Below are positions 32,490 to 41,722 of a DNA stretch of 64,000 nt, one piece after another. This DNA comes from Flavobacteriaceae bacterium S0862. Lineage in GTDB: Bacteria > Bacteroidota > Bacteroidia > Flavobacteriales > Flavobacteriaceae. The position numbers and the translations under genes are program-made. The notes under the pieces are model-generated. The model did not search any database. It was not told where the DNA came from and saw nothing but the letters and a program-made list of their open reading frames with translations. How positions within the stretch are numbered: the first letter of the stretch is position 1; the number at the start of each line of letters is the position of its first letter. Where the stretch lies: assembly GCA_023015825.1 (NCBI GenBank), contig JALKAW010000001.1, positions 620,001 to 684,000 on the forward strand, given 5' to 3'.

Positions 32490-35357
32490 TTATTTAGGGA
32501 TAGCGCTGGGCGAGTAGCCAAATTCTTCTTTAAAGGAACGACTAAACCAAGAAGGGTCATTAAAGCCAACATCAAAAGCAACTTCGGAGACCGTTTTGTC
32601 TGAATTCATCAAGACTTGCTTAGCGAATTGTAAACGTATGGAACGAATATAGACTGCTGTAGATTTACCAGTGATGGCTTTAATTTTTCTGTATATCTGA
32701 GATTCACTTACCAATAGGCTTTTAGCAAGATCTTCGGAACCAAAGTTAGAATTGCCAATATCGTTATGTATTAGTTTAATAATTTTTTTAAGGAATTGTA
32801 ATTTAGGATCCTTAGTGCGTTTTTTCAAAATATTACCTGAACCTTCCACTTGAATTTTGTTCATTAATTTTTTGCGATTAGCAATTAATTTGTCTAAACG
32901 AATAAATAATTCTTCTTTTACAAACGGTTTTGCTAAATAAGCATCTGCACCATGCGATAACCCTTTTAATTTATCTTCAAATGAAGCTTTAGCTGTTAAA
33001 ATTATTATGGGAATATGATCGGTACGTTTATCAGATTTTAAAGTTTCACAAACTTCAAATCCATCTTTTCCAGGCATCATAACATCAGAGATTATAATAT
33101 CAGGAACTTGATCTAGAGCCATTTCTATACCTTGAATACCGTTGGATGCATGTAATGTTTCAAACTTATCCTTTAGACAGGATCTTAGATAATGAGCCAC
33201 GTCTAAATTATCTTCAACAATAAGCACAAGTGGGCGATCGGAATCCTCTAAAATTGTATTACTCGATTGTGGTATAGTCTTTTGGAAACGTGATACCTGT
33301 GGTAATTTACCCATTTCAACTTTTTCAGTTTTCCTTGCTTTATTTGTAATAGGTATTATAACATTAAACTCACTTCCTGTATGTAATGAACTATTAACTT
33401 CAATGGTTCCGTCCATAAGTTCAACGATCTCCTTAGTTAATGCTAATCCAATGCCTGTACCTTCGCTTTCACGAACTGTTGAAGCATCAGTTTGATAAAA
33501 TCGACTAAAGATATTTGGAAGCTCATCTTTTGCTATTCCAATTCCGTTATCTTTTACTTTAATGAATAAAGACGGACTCTCATTTTTAGTCTGTTGTTTA
33601 ACATGCACAATTATTTTTCCGGATTCCGGAGTGAATTTTACAGCATTAGATAATAAATTTGAAAGCACTGATGTTAGTTTGTTCGTGTCAAAATCCATAA
33701 TCAAGGATTCAACTTCTGAATAAATGGTTAAATCAATTTGATTTTCCTCAGCATACGATTCGAAACTTTCGCAAACATATTTAATAAATGGAATTATATC
33801 GGCTTGTACCAATTGCAACTCCATATTTCCACTTTCGATTTTGGCTAGATCTAGCATTTCATTAACTAATTGTAAAAGGCCATCGCTATTTCGCTCTATC
33901 ATTTCTAAAGAAGTGTCGAGATTATCATATTTCTTAATTACCAAGTTAGATTTTATAGTGTCAGTCATTCCCTTAATGACTGTTAAAGGAGTTCTAAATT
34001 CATGCGTAATGTTTGTGAAAAGTGCATTTTTGAGCTGGTTCACATCCTTAAGTCTTTTTCTTTCTAAATCGGCAGTCCTTCTAGAAATAATAAAATAAAC
34101 CGTAGTTAATATAATTAGGAGTACTCCAATTATTATAAATAAGTTTTTTTCTTGATTTTTTTTTCTTATTCCCTCTTGATAAGTTGCATTTAAAAGTCTT
34201 TTTTCCTCAGCTTGGTTAATGCTATCTGTGACAAATTGATTATTAAAAACGATACTTTGTATTTCTGTACGTGCTCTAGCTACTTTTTCGATATCCGTTA
34301 ATTCGTGATATTTTTCAAAATAGTCTAAAGCAGTATTATGACGGTTTAATTCTTTATTTATTTCATACAAGTTTTTAAATACATTTGGATCTGGTGTCCA
34401 ATTATTGGTATTATATATTTTTAAACAGTCTTCACACTCTTTTAAAGCTTTATTGAAATTTCTTAACCCATAATCGATTCTGCATTGCCAGAAAAGAATG
34501 TTCATTGCAAAATTTCGTTCATATTTTGGTACGGCAATTTGGTCTGTAACAGTTTTATATTCATTCAAATACTTAATTGCTTCTGAGTATTGCTTCTCGT
34601 CTATATATATTTGAAGTAGTTTGCCAGTTCCTACCGAAGCGTATTCTTCTAGTCCTATTTCTTTTGATAATCGTATGGCTGTTTTCCAGTGATCTATTGA
34701 TTTTTCAACATCTCCCATTTTATAATAAATCTCTCCTAAATTGCCATAGGCACCAGATACACTTTGCTTAATATCATGTTTTTCACTTAATTGTAAGTGA
34801 GCTTTATGATATTTTTCAGATTCTTTATAATCGCCCAAGTCTCTGTAAATAAAACCTTGATGAGCAATACTCCAACCTTCGTTTAAAGGATCTTCTAATT
34901 TCCTATAGAGTTCTTCAGATTCTTGTAATGTATTATAGGCATTTGTATAATCATCATATTGTGCATACAAATAACCGAATCGAAAAAGTTTTTCGGCATA
35001 AAGGGTACTATCCTGAAGAGTCTTAGCTAAATCTAATCCTTTGGTGTAAACTTCTGCTCCCCTCGAAAATTCTTCTAACTCAAAATAAATTTTGGCTATT
35101 AATGTGCTTGCTTCAACTTCGAACGGAATATTCTTCTTTTTTTGCGCTAAATCTAGCATTTGCTTACCTAACACAAGTGCACTATCGGTTTTTGCAAATA
35201 GGTAATGAGTTTCAATTAAATCACCTATGGCACTAAATCTGGTCGAATCTTTTAGCGTAATATTATGCCATGTATTAAAAAGGGAATCCTTTTCTTTTTG
35301 TGCAAAAGAATTGCTTGTAAAAATAAGTATTAATATAATTGATAATAAACGTTTCAC
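32490..35357 (-). CDS. hybrid two-component regulator (sensor kinase, receiver, AraC HTH)
   Basis: 955 residues. A signal peptide (1-19) and TPR repeats (about 40-370) form the periplasmic sensor, followed by one membrane helix (405-424). The kinase has the H-box THEFRTPLTV with His452, N-box NLLSNAVKF, and glycine-rich DNGIGIAKDE. The receiver has the phospho-acceptor Asp758 in IISDVMMPG. The C-terminal AraC domain (about 850-955) has SESQIYRKIKAITGKS and VAFDVGFNDPSWFSRSFKEEFG. All signalling steps occur in one chain. TPR instead of the usual beta-propeller sensor suggests a peptide or protein-related signal. rdgB precedes it by one base. Confidence 0.95.
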   Translation of the reverse strand: MKRLLSIILILIFTSNSFAQKEKDSLFNTWHNITLKDSTRFSAIGDLIETHYLFAKTDSALVLGKQMLDLAQKKKNIPFEVEASTLIAKIYFELEEFSRGAEVYTKGLDLAKTLQDSTLYAEKLFRFGYLYAQYDDYTNAYNTLQESEELYRKLEDPLNEGWSIAHQGFIYRDLGDYKESEKYHKAHLQLSEKHDIKQSVSGAYGNLGEIYYKMGDVEKSIDHWKTAIRLSKEIGLEEYASVGTGKLLQIYIDEKQYSEAIKYLNEYKTVTDQIAVPKYERNFAMNILFWQCRIDYGLRNFNKALKECEDCLKIYNTNNWTPDPNVFKNLYEINKELNRHNTALDYFEKYHELTDIEKVARARTEIQSIVFNNQFVTDSINQAEEKRLLNATYQEGIRKKNQEKNLFIIIGVLLIILTTVYFIISRRTADLERKRLKDVNQLKNALFTNITHEFRTPLTVIKGMTDTIKSNLVIKKYDNLDTSLEMIERNSDGLLQLVNEMLDLAKIESGNMELQLVQADIIPFIKYVCESFESYAEENQIDLTIYSEVESLIMDFDTNKLTSVLSNLLSNAVKFTPESGKIIVHVKQQTKNESPSLFIKVKDNGIGIAKDELPNIFSRFYQTDASTVRESEGTGIGLALTKEIVELMDGTIEVNSSLHTGSEFNVIIPITNKARKTEKVEMGKLPQVSRFQKTIPQSSNTILEDSDRPLVLIVEDNLDVAHYLRSCLKDKFETLHASNGIQGIEMALDQVPDIIISDVMMPGKDGFEVCETLKSDKRTDHIPIIILTAKASFEDKLKGLSHGADAYLAKPFVKEELFIRLDKLIANRKKLMNKIQVEGSGNILKKRTKDPKLQFLKKIIKLIHNDIGNSNFGSEDLAKSLLVSESQIYRKIKAITGKSTAVYIRSIRLQFAKQVLMNSDKTVSEVAFDVGFNDPSWFSRSFKEEFGYSPSAIPK

Positions 35358-35933
35358 TTATTGTGATTGTAAATAACTTATTAATTGTTTCATCGCTTTG
35401 CCGCGATGTCCTATTTCATTTTTGAGCTTTAAATCCATTTCTGCAAATGTCTTGTTATAATTGTTGGGTTCAAAAATGGGATCATAACCAAATCCTTTAT
35501 CTCCAGCTCTTTCTTTTACTATGTGTCCTTCACAAATCCCAGTAAACGTTTTTAATTCGCCATTAATTTGCAAAGCTATAACTGTTTTAAATTGAGCAGT
35601 TCTTTCATCTTTAAGTTGCAGTTCGGTTAAAAGTTTAGCCATATTATCATTAGCATCTCGTTGCTCTCCAGCATATCTTGCTGAGTAAACTCCTGGAGCA
35701 CCGTTTAAAGCGTTTACTTCTAATCCTGTATCATCAGCAAAGCAATCATAACCGTAATTATCTTTAATATAATCAGCTTTTTGTATAGCATTGCCTTCTG
35801 TGGTTGGTTGAGTTTCAGGTATATCTTCTAAGCAACCAATATCCAGTAAGCTTAGTAATGTGATGTTTTTTGGTAGCAAAGCTTGAACTTCTTTAAGTTT
35901 ATTAGAATTGTTTGTGGCAAAAACGAGTTTCAT
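35358..35933 (-). CDS. rdgB: non-canonical purine NTP pyrophosphatase (RdgB/HAM1)
   Basis: 191 residues from ATG 35933 (MKLVFATNNSNKLKEVQ); an upstream in-frame start would add seven residues with no conserved feature. Motifs are FADDTGLEVNALNGAPGVYSA, with the catalytic Asp, and GFGYDPIFEPN. It hydrolyses dITP, ITP and XTP to the monophosphates, keeping damaged purines out of nucleic acid. The stop abuts the start of the hybrid regulator gene, so the two may share a transcript by chance of position rather than function. Confidence 0.95.
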   Translation of the reverse strand: MKLVFATNNSNKLKEVQALLPKNITLLSLLDIGCLEDIPETQPTTEGNAIQKADYIKDNYGYDCFADDTGLEVNALNGAPGVYSARYAGEQRDANDNMAKLLTELQLKDERTAQFKTVIALQINGELKTFTGICEGHIVKERAGDKGFGYDPIFEPNNYNKTFAEMDLKLKNEIGHRGKAMKQLISYLQSQ

Positions 35934-36018
35934 ATTTTGAGAATTAAAACACAAAAATAATTTAATATTTATCTAAATCTAAAAATTTACTATCTTGATA
36001 CAAACAAAATCATTCCTT

Positions 36019-36906
36019 ATGAGTTCCTTAAAAAAAGAAGATATCAAGCAAGAAGTATTTGATCTTTACGACGATTATGCACATAATAAAATTGATAGAA
36101 GACAATTTGCAGAAAAACTCTCATTATATGCGATTGGTGGGTTAACTGTATCGTCTCTACTAAGTTTTGTGTCTCCAAATTATGTAGACACTATTACAGT
36201 TAAGCAAGATGACCCTAGATTAGAATCTAAATATGTCAATTACGATTCTCCAAAAGGTGGAGGTTCAATAAAAGGACTGTTATCTAAGCCATCTAATACA
36301 AAAAAGAAGCTGCCAGGAATTGTTGTTGTTCATGAGAATAGAGGATTGAATCCTTATATTGAAGACACTGGCAGAAGAGCTGCTTTAGAGGGCTTTATCT
36401 CTATAGCACCAGATGCCTTAACACCTCTTGGTGGCTACCCTGGAAATGATGATGAAGGAAGAACAATGCAACGAAAGCGAGATAGAAATGAAATGCTAGA
36501 AGATTTTATTGCGGCCTTTAATTATTTAAAAAACCATAAAGATTGTGATGGAAATGTTGGTGTTGTAGGGTTTTGTTTTGGAGGATGGATATCCAATATG
36601 ATGGCAGTACGTTTACCAAACTTAAAAGCAGCGGTTCCTTTTTACGGAGGACAACCATCTGCGGAAGAAGCCAAAAACATAAAAGCACCATTATTATTGC
36701 AATTTGCTGGATTAGATAAGCGTGTAAATGCTGGATGGCCAGAATATGAGAAGGCTCTAAAAGCTAATGATGTTGAGCATACTGCTCATTTTTACCCAGA
36801 AGTTAATCACGGATTTCATAATAATACTACACCAAGATATGATGAAGCTGCAGCAACCTTAGCTTGGACAAGAACTATCGATTTTTTTAAGAAACATCTC
36901 AAATAA
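36019..36906 (+). CDS. dienelactone hydrolase family protein with Tat-like N-terminus
   Basis: 295 residues from ATG 36019. The N-terminus has RRQFAEKLSLYAIGGL (residues 27-42) and a hydrophobic stretch after it, resembling a twin-arginine export signal but set in from the start by an about 26-residue amphipathic segment. The hydrolase follows: GIVVVHENRGLNPYIED, nucleophile Cys in VGFCFGGWIS, acid Asp in FAGLDKRVN and His in VNHGFHN. DLH enzymes hydrolyse enol-lactones, and many family members act on other esters. It lies 10 bases before a second enzyme with a Tat signal. Confidence 0.85.
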   Translation: MSSLKKEDIKQEVFDLYDDYAHNKIDRRQFAEKLSLYAIGGLTVSSLLSFVSPNYVDTITVKQDDPRLESKYVNYDSPKGGGSIKGLLSKPSNTKKKLPGIVVVHENRGLNPYIEDTGRRAALEGFISIAPDALTPLGGYPGNDDEGRTMQRKRDRNEMLEDFIAAFNYLKNHKDCDGNVGVVGFCFGGWISNMMAVRLPNLKAAVPFYGGQPSAEEAKNIKAPLLLQFAGLDKRVNAGWPEYEKALKANDVEHTAHFYPEVNHGFHNNTTPRYDEAAATLAWTRTIDFFKKHLK

Positions 36907-36915
36907 TTTTATTGA

Positions 36916-38097
36916 ATGACAAAAAAATTAACCACTAGAAGGCAATTTATTGAAAGAGGCGCAAAACTCGGAATTGCAATTCCATTAATAGGTTCAGGTT
37001 TATTAGGGTGTAATTTCAATGAAGAAAAAAAAGAAGAGGCGACTGAGTCTTCTTCAAAAAAGCTAAGCATACTAATTTTAGGCGGAACTAGTTTTCTGGG
37101 ACCACATCAAATAGCTTATGCTTTAGGTCGCGGACATTCTGTATCTACATTTACTAGAGGAAAAACGTTACCAACAATTCATCAAGAGTTATTTAAGAAT
37201 GTCACGCAATTAGTTGGTGATAGAAATAATGACTTATCGGCTTTAGAAAAAGGGACTTGGGATGTGGTTATTGATAATTCTGGACAAAATGTTGAGTGGA
37301 CTAAAAACTCGGCGGAATTATTAAAAGATAGAACAGATTTGTATTTGTATACGTCCTCTACAGGTGTGTATTACCCTTATTTAACTGAGGATATTAAAGA
37401 AGGCACCAAACTGTTATTAGAAGAGCCACAAGAACTAGAAGATGAAGAAATGCGCATCGAGTATTGGTATGGTGTGATGAAGGCAAATTCCGAATTGGCT
37501 GCAAAAAAAGCCTATGGAGAAGATAGAACCATTATCGTAAGACCAACATATATGTTTGGTCCTGCCGATAAAACTAATAGGTTTATACATTGGCCTTTGC
37601 GATTATCTGAAGGAGGAGAAGTTTTAGTTCCAGGAAAGCCACAAGACCCTGTACAATATATAGATGTGCGTGATGTGGCAGAGTTTATGATTCGGTTAAT
37701 TGAAGAAAAACACACTGATACTTTTAATGCAGTTGGCCCTAAAACTGCTCAGAATATGTATGATTTTGTTGAAGAAGTAAGTAAGGCGTTTGATGTAGAA
37801 CATACCTTTATAAAACTTGATGATTATGAGTTTTTAAAAGCAAATAAAGTACCTTACTTAGTGCCATGGATAATGCCTGAAGGTAATAACTATGGGTCTG
37901 CTAGAGCAAATATTGATAAAGCTTTGGCTGCTGGTTTAACCTATAGAGATTTACCAACTTCTATTAGAGAAACTTATAATTGGTGGCATTCTGACGGTGT
38001 GACTGACGAAATGCGTCAAAAATTTGAAGGAAACACTGGGAATGTTTTTAATCGAGAGAAAGAAATTATTGCCGCTTGGAAAAAGAATAATAGTTAA
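36916..38097 (+). CDS. NAD-dependent epimerase/dehydratase-like protein, Tat lipoprotein
   Basis: 393 residues. The N-terminus TTRRQFIERGAKLGIAIPLI carries a twin-arginine motif, and the signal ends in SGLLGC, a lipobox, so it is probably a Tat-exported lipoprotein, Cys32. The extended SDR fold follows: ILILGGTSFLGPHQIAYALG (NAD-binding GxxxxxG), STGVYYPY with the Ser/Tyr part of the active site, and VRPTYMFGPADKTNRF. Export of a folded, NAD-loaded enzyme through Tat fits the signal. The substrate is unknown. Confidence 0.82.
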   Translation: MTKKLTTRRQFIERGAKLGIAIPLIGSGLLGCNFNEEKKEEATESSSKKLSILILGGTSFLGPHQIAYALGRGHSVSTFTRGKTLPTIHQELFKNVTQLVGDRNNDLSALEKGTWDVVIDNSGQNVEWTKNSAELLKDRTDLYLYTSSTGVYYPYLTEDIKEGTKLLLEEPQELEDEEMRIEYWYGVMKANSELAAKKAYGEDRTIIVRPTYMFGPADKTNRFIHWPLRLSEGGEVLVPGKPQDPVQYIDVRDVAEFMIRLIEEKHTDTFNAVGPKTAQNMYDFVEEVSKAFDVEHTFIKLDDYEFLKANKVPYLVPWIMPEGNNYGSARANIDKALAAGLTYRDLPTSIRETYNWWHSDGVTDEMRQKFEGNTGNVFNREKEIIAAWKKNNS

Positions 38098-38163
38098 TTT
38101 CACAATTTTATTTATTAAAAAAAGCTTCCCAGATATAACTTAACTAACTAAAACAATTAATTT

Positions 38164-39807
38164 ATGTCTGAAATACAAACACCTTTAGATGCTTTTCTTA
38201 AATGGGAAAGGGAAACTCCTGATAAGATATTTTTAAGGCAACCAATTGACGGTAAAAAAGTTACTTACACGTTTCAAGAAGCTGGACTAGAGGCACGTAA
38301 AATTGCGTCTTATTTAGGCTCGTTGAATTTGCCAAAACGAAGTCATATTGCATTATTATCAAAGAATTGTGCACATTGGATTATGTCTGATTTAGCAATT
38401 ATGATGGCAGACCATGTATCTATACCAATTTACCCAACACTTAATGATGCTGGTGTTAAACAAGTTTTGACACATAGCGAATCTAAAGCCATAATAATTG
38501 GGAAGCTTGATGATTTCGAATCCCAAAAGGGAGGAATTCCAGATATTCATAGAATAAGTATTAGCATGTATGGAGAAGATGAAGGTAAGTTTTGGGAAGA
38601 TATTATAAGTACAGAACAGCCATTAAAGGATATTCCAAACATGAATCTTGATGATTTGCATACTATTATTTATACATCTGGAACCACTGGAAACCCTAAA
38701 GGTGTGATGCATACTATTAGGAATTTTGCTGAAAGTGTGAAAATTTTCGAAGAATTTATAAAAGTTCAACCAAACCCGAGATTATTTTCCTACTTACCGC
38801 TAGCACATGTTGCGGAGCGTATGGGTATAGGAACATATGGTTATTTTAAAGGTGCAGAGTTTTCATTTCCAGAAAGTCTGGCAACATTTGCTTCAGATTT
38901 AGAACGTTGTCAGCCACATTCATTCGTTGCAGTGCCAAGAATATGGACGAAATTTCAAGAGAAAATATTGGAGAAAATGCCACAAAAAAAATTAAGCCTG
39001 CTGCTGAAGATTCCTATTATTAATACTATTATTAAAAATAAACTCAAACAAAAATTAGGACTTAGTCAGGCGAAATACTGTTTTTCTGGTGCTGCACCAT
39101 TGGCTAGTAGTTTAATAAAATGGTATGAAACCATTGGAATAACTATTTTCCAAGTATATGGTATGACTGAGGATTGTATTATTTCTCATGCAAATACACC
39201 TGATAATAATAAAATAGGAACTGTTGGTAAGTCCTGGCCAACAGCTAAAATTAAATTATCTGAAGAAGGTGAAATACGAATAAAAAACAACTGTATGTTT
39301 AAAGGATATTATAAAGCACCTGAGATTACAGCTGAGGTTTTTGACGAAGAAGGTTATTTTAAAACAGGCGATATTGGGGAGTATGATCATGATGGGTTTA
39401 TGACCATTACAGGGCGTGTAAAAGATCAGTTTAAGACTGATAAAGGAAAATATATTTCACCATCTCCTATCGAATTAGAATTGTCTAAAAACACAGATAT
39501 TGAACAAATTTGTATTGTAGGTACAGGAATACCACAGCCAATTGCATTAATTACATTGTCGGAATTAGGTAGAGCAAAAACTAAAGAAGATTTGTCAGAT
39601 GGATTAATTGCAACAGTACAACTTATAAATCCAAGGTTGGAGAAACATGAAAAAATTGAAAAAGTGGTGATTATGAAAGAGGATTGGAATGTTGATAATG
39701 GCTTAACGACACCAACTATGAAAGTAAAGCGAAATAGCATAGAAAAAATTCATAAAGAATTTTATGCATCTTGGTTTCAAATGGACGACAAAGTTATTTT
39801 TGAATAA
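38164..39807 (+). CDS. long-chain acyl-CoA synthetase (AMP-forming)
   Basis: 547 residues. The adenylate-forming core is complete: IIYTSGTTGNPKGVMHTI (P-loop, about 169-186), YLPLAHVAERMG, YGMTEDC (about 332-338), and YFKTGDIGEYDHDGFMTITGRVKDQFKT with the hinge, then KYISPSPIELELS and the catalytic Lys in TPTMKVKRNSI. It activates fatty acids as acyl-AMP and then acyl-CoA. No signal peptide. It is the last intact gene before a symporter remnant. Confidence 0.92.
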   Translation: MSEIQTPLDAFLKWERETPDKIFLRQPIDGKKVTYTFQEAGLEARKIASYLGSLNLPKRSHIALLSKNCAHWIMSDLAIMMADHVSIPIYPTLNDAGVKQVLTHSESKAIIIGKLDDFESQKGGIPDIHRISISMYGEDEGKFWEDIISTEQPLKDIPNMNLDDLHTIIYTSGTTGNPKGVMHTIRNFAESVKIFEEFIKVQPNPRLFSYLPLAHVAERMGIGTYGYFKGAEFSFPESLATFASDLERCQPHSFVAVPRIWTKFQEKILEKMPQKKLSLLLKIPIINTIIKNKLKQKLGLSQAKYCFSGAAPLASSLIKWYETIGITIFQVYGMTEDCIISHANTPDNNKIGTVGKSWPTAKIKLSEEGEIRIKNNCMFKGYYKAPEITAEVFDEEGYFKTGDIGEYDHDGFMTITGRVKDQFKTDKGKYISPSPIELELSKNTDIEQICIVGTGIPQPIALITLSELGRAKTKEDLSDGLIATVQLINPRLEKHEKIEKVVIMKEDWNVDNGLTTPTMKVKRNSIEKIHKEFYASWFQMDDKVIFE

Positions 39808-39819
39808 AATCATTTTTTA

Positions 39820-40002
39820 ATGTTTACAGTTTTGGGAGCGGCAATGACTTTAGATGCAGTTATTAAATTTTCCGATGCAATGATACTAGCTTTGGTTTTT
39901 CCTAATATGATTGGGTTATTACTATTGTTTCTAAAGGTGAGAAATGAAATGAAACGCTATTTAAAGGTAATTAAAATGCTAAAGTTGAAAAATGCTGAAT
40001 AA
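39820..40002 (+). pseudogene. C-terminal remnant of a sodium/alanine symporter (AGCS family)
   Basis: Sixty residues: FTVLGAAMTLDAVIKFSDAM, ILALVFPNMIGLLLLFLKV and a basic tail. This matches the last helices of AGCS transporters, which end with LxxPNxxGLLLLxxxV and a Lys-rich tail. The N-terminal about 400 residues, including the whole transport core, are missing; the frame opens at ATG 39820, 12 bases after the ligase stop. The fragment is therefore a leftover of a deletion, not a functional carrier, although it could still be translated. Confidence 0.7.
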
Positions 40003-40087
40003 TTTGTTAATCATATGATAATTGTCACCTAACTATTGAAATAAGTCTTGTATTTTTATGCTATTGTTAAACTTAATATATAACACT

Positions 40088-40387
40088 ATGACAATTAATA
40101 TTCAATATGTGCAAATGGCAACGAGTGAAGCTATGAACGAATATGTGACAGAAAAATTAAACAAACTTGGAAAAAAATACGATTGGATTATTGGAGCTCA
40201 AGTGCAATTTGCGGTCGAGCATAATGATAAAACAAAAGGAAAAATATGTAAAATGGAGTTGAGTTTACCTGGTCCAAGAATTTTTGCATCATCTAATGAA
40301 GCGAACTATGAGGATGCAGTTAAAAACACCATAAGTGACCTTGGAAAACAACTTAAAAAACGAAAGGAAATATATAAAACACATTAA
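40088..40387 (+). CDS. hpf: ribosome hibernation-promoting factor (HPF/RaiA family)
   Basis: 99 residues from ATG 40088 (MTINIQYVQMATSEAMNEYV); a longer frame from 40058 is unlikely. The fold is the short HPF: two helices packed on a sheet, with MNEYVTEKLNKLGKKYDWII, KICKMELSLPGPRIFASS and YEDAVKNTISDLGKQLKKR. It binds the ribosome in stationary phase and blocks tRNA and mRNA access. Short HPF lacks the C-terminal dimerisation domain. Confidence 0.92.
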   Translation: MTINIQYVQMATSEAMNEYVTEKLNKLGKKYDWIIGAQVQFAVEHNDKTKGKICKMELSLPGPRIFASSNEANYEDAVKNTISDLGKQLKKRKEIYKTH

Positions 40388-40396
40388 TTTTAATGA

Positions 40397-40430
40397 AAAG
40401 GGAGCTAATTATTAGCTCCCTTTCTTTCTT
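40397..40430. terminator. terminator after hpf
   Basis: A perfect 13-bp inverted repeat AAAGGGAGCTAAT/ATTAGCTCCCTTT about a central T, followed by CTTTCTTTTT. Confidence 0.85.
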
Positions 40431-40446
40431 TTTGATATTTCAAGAA

Positions 40447-40848
40447 TTATTCTTTTACTAATAGCCATCCAATAACCCCTCCAGCAACTGCAAAGCATAT
40501 ATCAAAGGTTATAGCACGTGTTAAAACACCAGAAATATCTATTAAATTAGTAGTGGTTGAGAATAATTTTAAGGCAGGTAATGCACCTAAGAATAAACCA
40601 ATAATAAGACCAGCTTTTGCACTTGTAATAAAGGTTTTAATTTGTGCCCATTTACTAAAAATCCTTGTAATTAATGTTGCATATAACACTTCCATTAAAA
40701 TAATTGTCACTAGGTTTGGCTCATTAGCAGCAATAGTTTCAACTCCTGTTCCGTTCATGGTATGATAGCCTAGAATTATATAAATTAAATAGCCAAGGCC
40801 AAAAAGAGCAACTGTTCCATCAAAAATGGCTCATACATTATTTTTCAT
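40447..40848 (-). pseudogene. small membrane protein gene with an in-frame TGA near its start
   Basis: Read on the minus strand from ATG 40846-40848 the frame is MKNNV, then TGA (40831-40833), then AIFDGTVALFGLGYLIYIIL and the intact 103-residue part MNGTGVETIAAN to the stop at 40447. The part before the later Met is a plausible transmembrane helix, and in context the TGA would be TGG (Trp). A start at 40758 is possible but would lose one of four helices. Otherwise the protein has four hydrophobic segments (LYATLITRIF, IIGLFLGALPAL, ITFDICFAVAGGVIGWLL). Mutation, sequencing error or late start cannot be distinguished. Confidence 0.65.
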
Positions 40849-41077
40849 TTTAGTTAGTTTTAAGAGCTTCTAAAAAAAGAAGCATTAGTGGTATACGTAA
40901 AATCACATTATAATCTTAATTAAATTAGATTGTTACAATAAAAAACTCTTTATATTGATAATAATGCAAAAAAAAAGTTAATTTATTACAAATTTTCTTG
41001 TATATTGCATTTAGTCAATCATATATCAATCAAGATTTCATCAATTAGAATTAGTTTAACCATCAAATTTCTAGATT

Positions 41078-41218
41078 ATGAAAAGTAGAGTTGAAAATGG
41101 CGCAGTAGTTGCGTTTTTAGGATTGTCCATTCTTTTATTATTTAAAGCGATAATAGTTGTTGTTGGCTATTTTCAATTGTTTGCATCTGCAACACTGGAT
41201 ATTTCTATGATTGGGTAA
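41078..41218 (+). CDS. small membrane protein, 46 residues
   Basis: A short polar start (MKSRVENGA) leads into one hydrophobic segment, VVAFLGLSILLLFKAIIVVV, and a mostly hydrophobic end (GYFQLFASATLDISMIG). The frame lies in a 480-base gap and is convergent with rlmH. The upstream 200 bases contain only AT-rich sequence and TATATTG near 41012, a partial promoter. No homologue recognised; it may be real. Confidence 0.45.
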   Translation: MKSRVENGAVVAFLGLSILLLFKAIIVVVGYFQLFASATLDISMIG

Positions 41219-41239
41219 TAACTCAAAAATAGGGGAGAT

Positions 41240-41713
41240 TTATCTATGATGATAAGGCTCGTTTCGTAAAATTGTAAAACCTCTATATAACTGCTCAATA
41301 AAAAACAAACGTACCATTTGATGCGAAAATGTCATTTTTGACAATGATAATTTTGCTTGAGCTTTTTGGTAAACCTCTTCAGAAAAACCATAAGGACCTC
41401 CAATTACAAATAAAAGTTGCTTAATGCCAGAGTTCATGTGTTTTTGTAAGTAGTTAGAAAACCCTATGGAGTCTAGTTGTTTTCCGTTTTCATCCAATAA
41501 AACAAGCACATCTGATGTGTTTACTTTATTTAAAATTAAGTCACCTTCTTTTTGTTTTTGTTGCGCTTCACTTAGGTTTTTTGAGTTTTTTATATCAGGT
41601 ATTATCTCAAGATTAAACTTAATATAAAAGCCTAAACGCTTTGTGTACTCATCTATGAGTTGTTGTAATTGTTTATTGTCGGTTTTGCCAATGGCTAGAA
41701 GCGTGATTTGCAT
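41240..41713 (-). CDS. rlmH: 23S rRNA (pseudouridine1915-N3)-methyltransferase
   Basis: 157 residues, the expected length. The SPOUT knot is visible: LLDENGKQLDSIGFSNYLQ, LLFVIGGPYGFSEEVY (SAM-binding), and LSKMTFSHQMVRLFFIEQLYRG with the terminal FTILRNEPYHHR, the rRNA-binding end. RlmH acts on the complete 70S ribosome at helix 69. It lies 9 bases after the DoxX-like gene. Confidence 0.97.
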   Translation of the reverse strand: MQITLLAIGKTDNKQLQQLIDEYTKRLGFYIKFNLEIIPDIKNSKNLSEAQQKQKEGDLILNKVNTSDVLVLLDENGKQLDSIGFSNYLQKHMNSGIKQLLFVIGGPYGFSEEVYQKAQAKLSLSKMTFSHQMVRLFFIEQLYRGFTILRNEPYHHR

Positions 41714-41722
41714 ATAGTAATA

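Noticed and set aside
40849-41077. Gene or RNA in the 229-base gap before the 46-residue protein.
   Set aside because: The sequence is AT-rich with no open frame, hairpin or clear promoter; only a partial TATATTG is visible.
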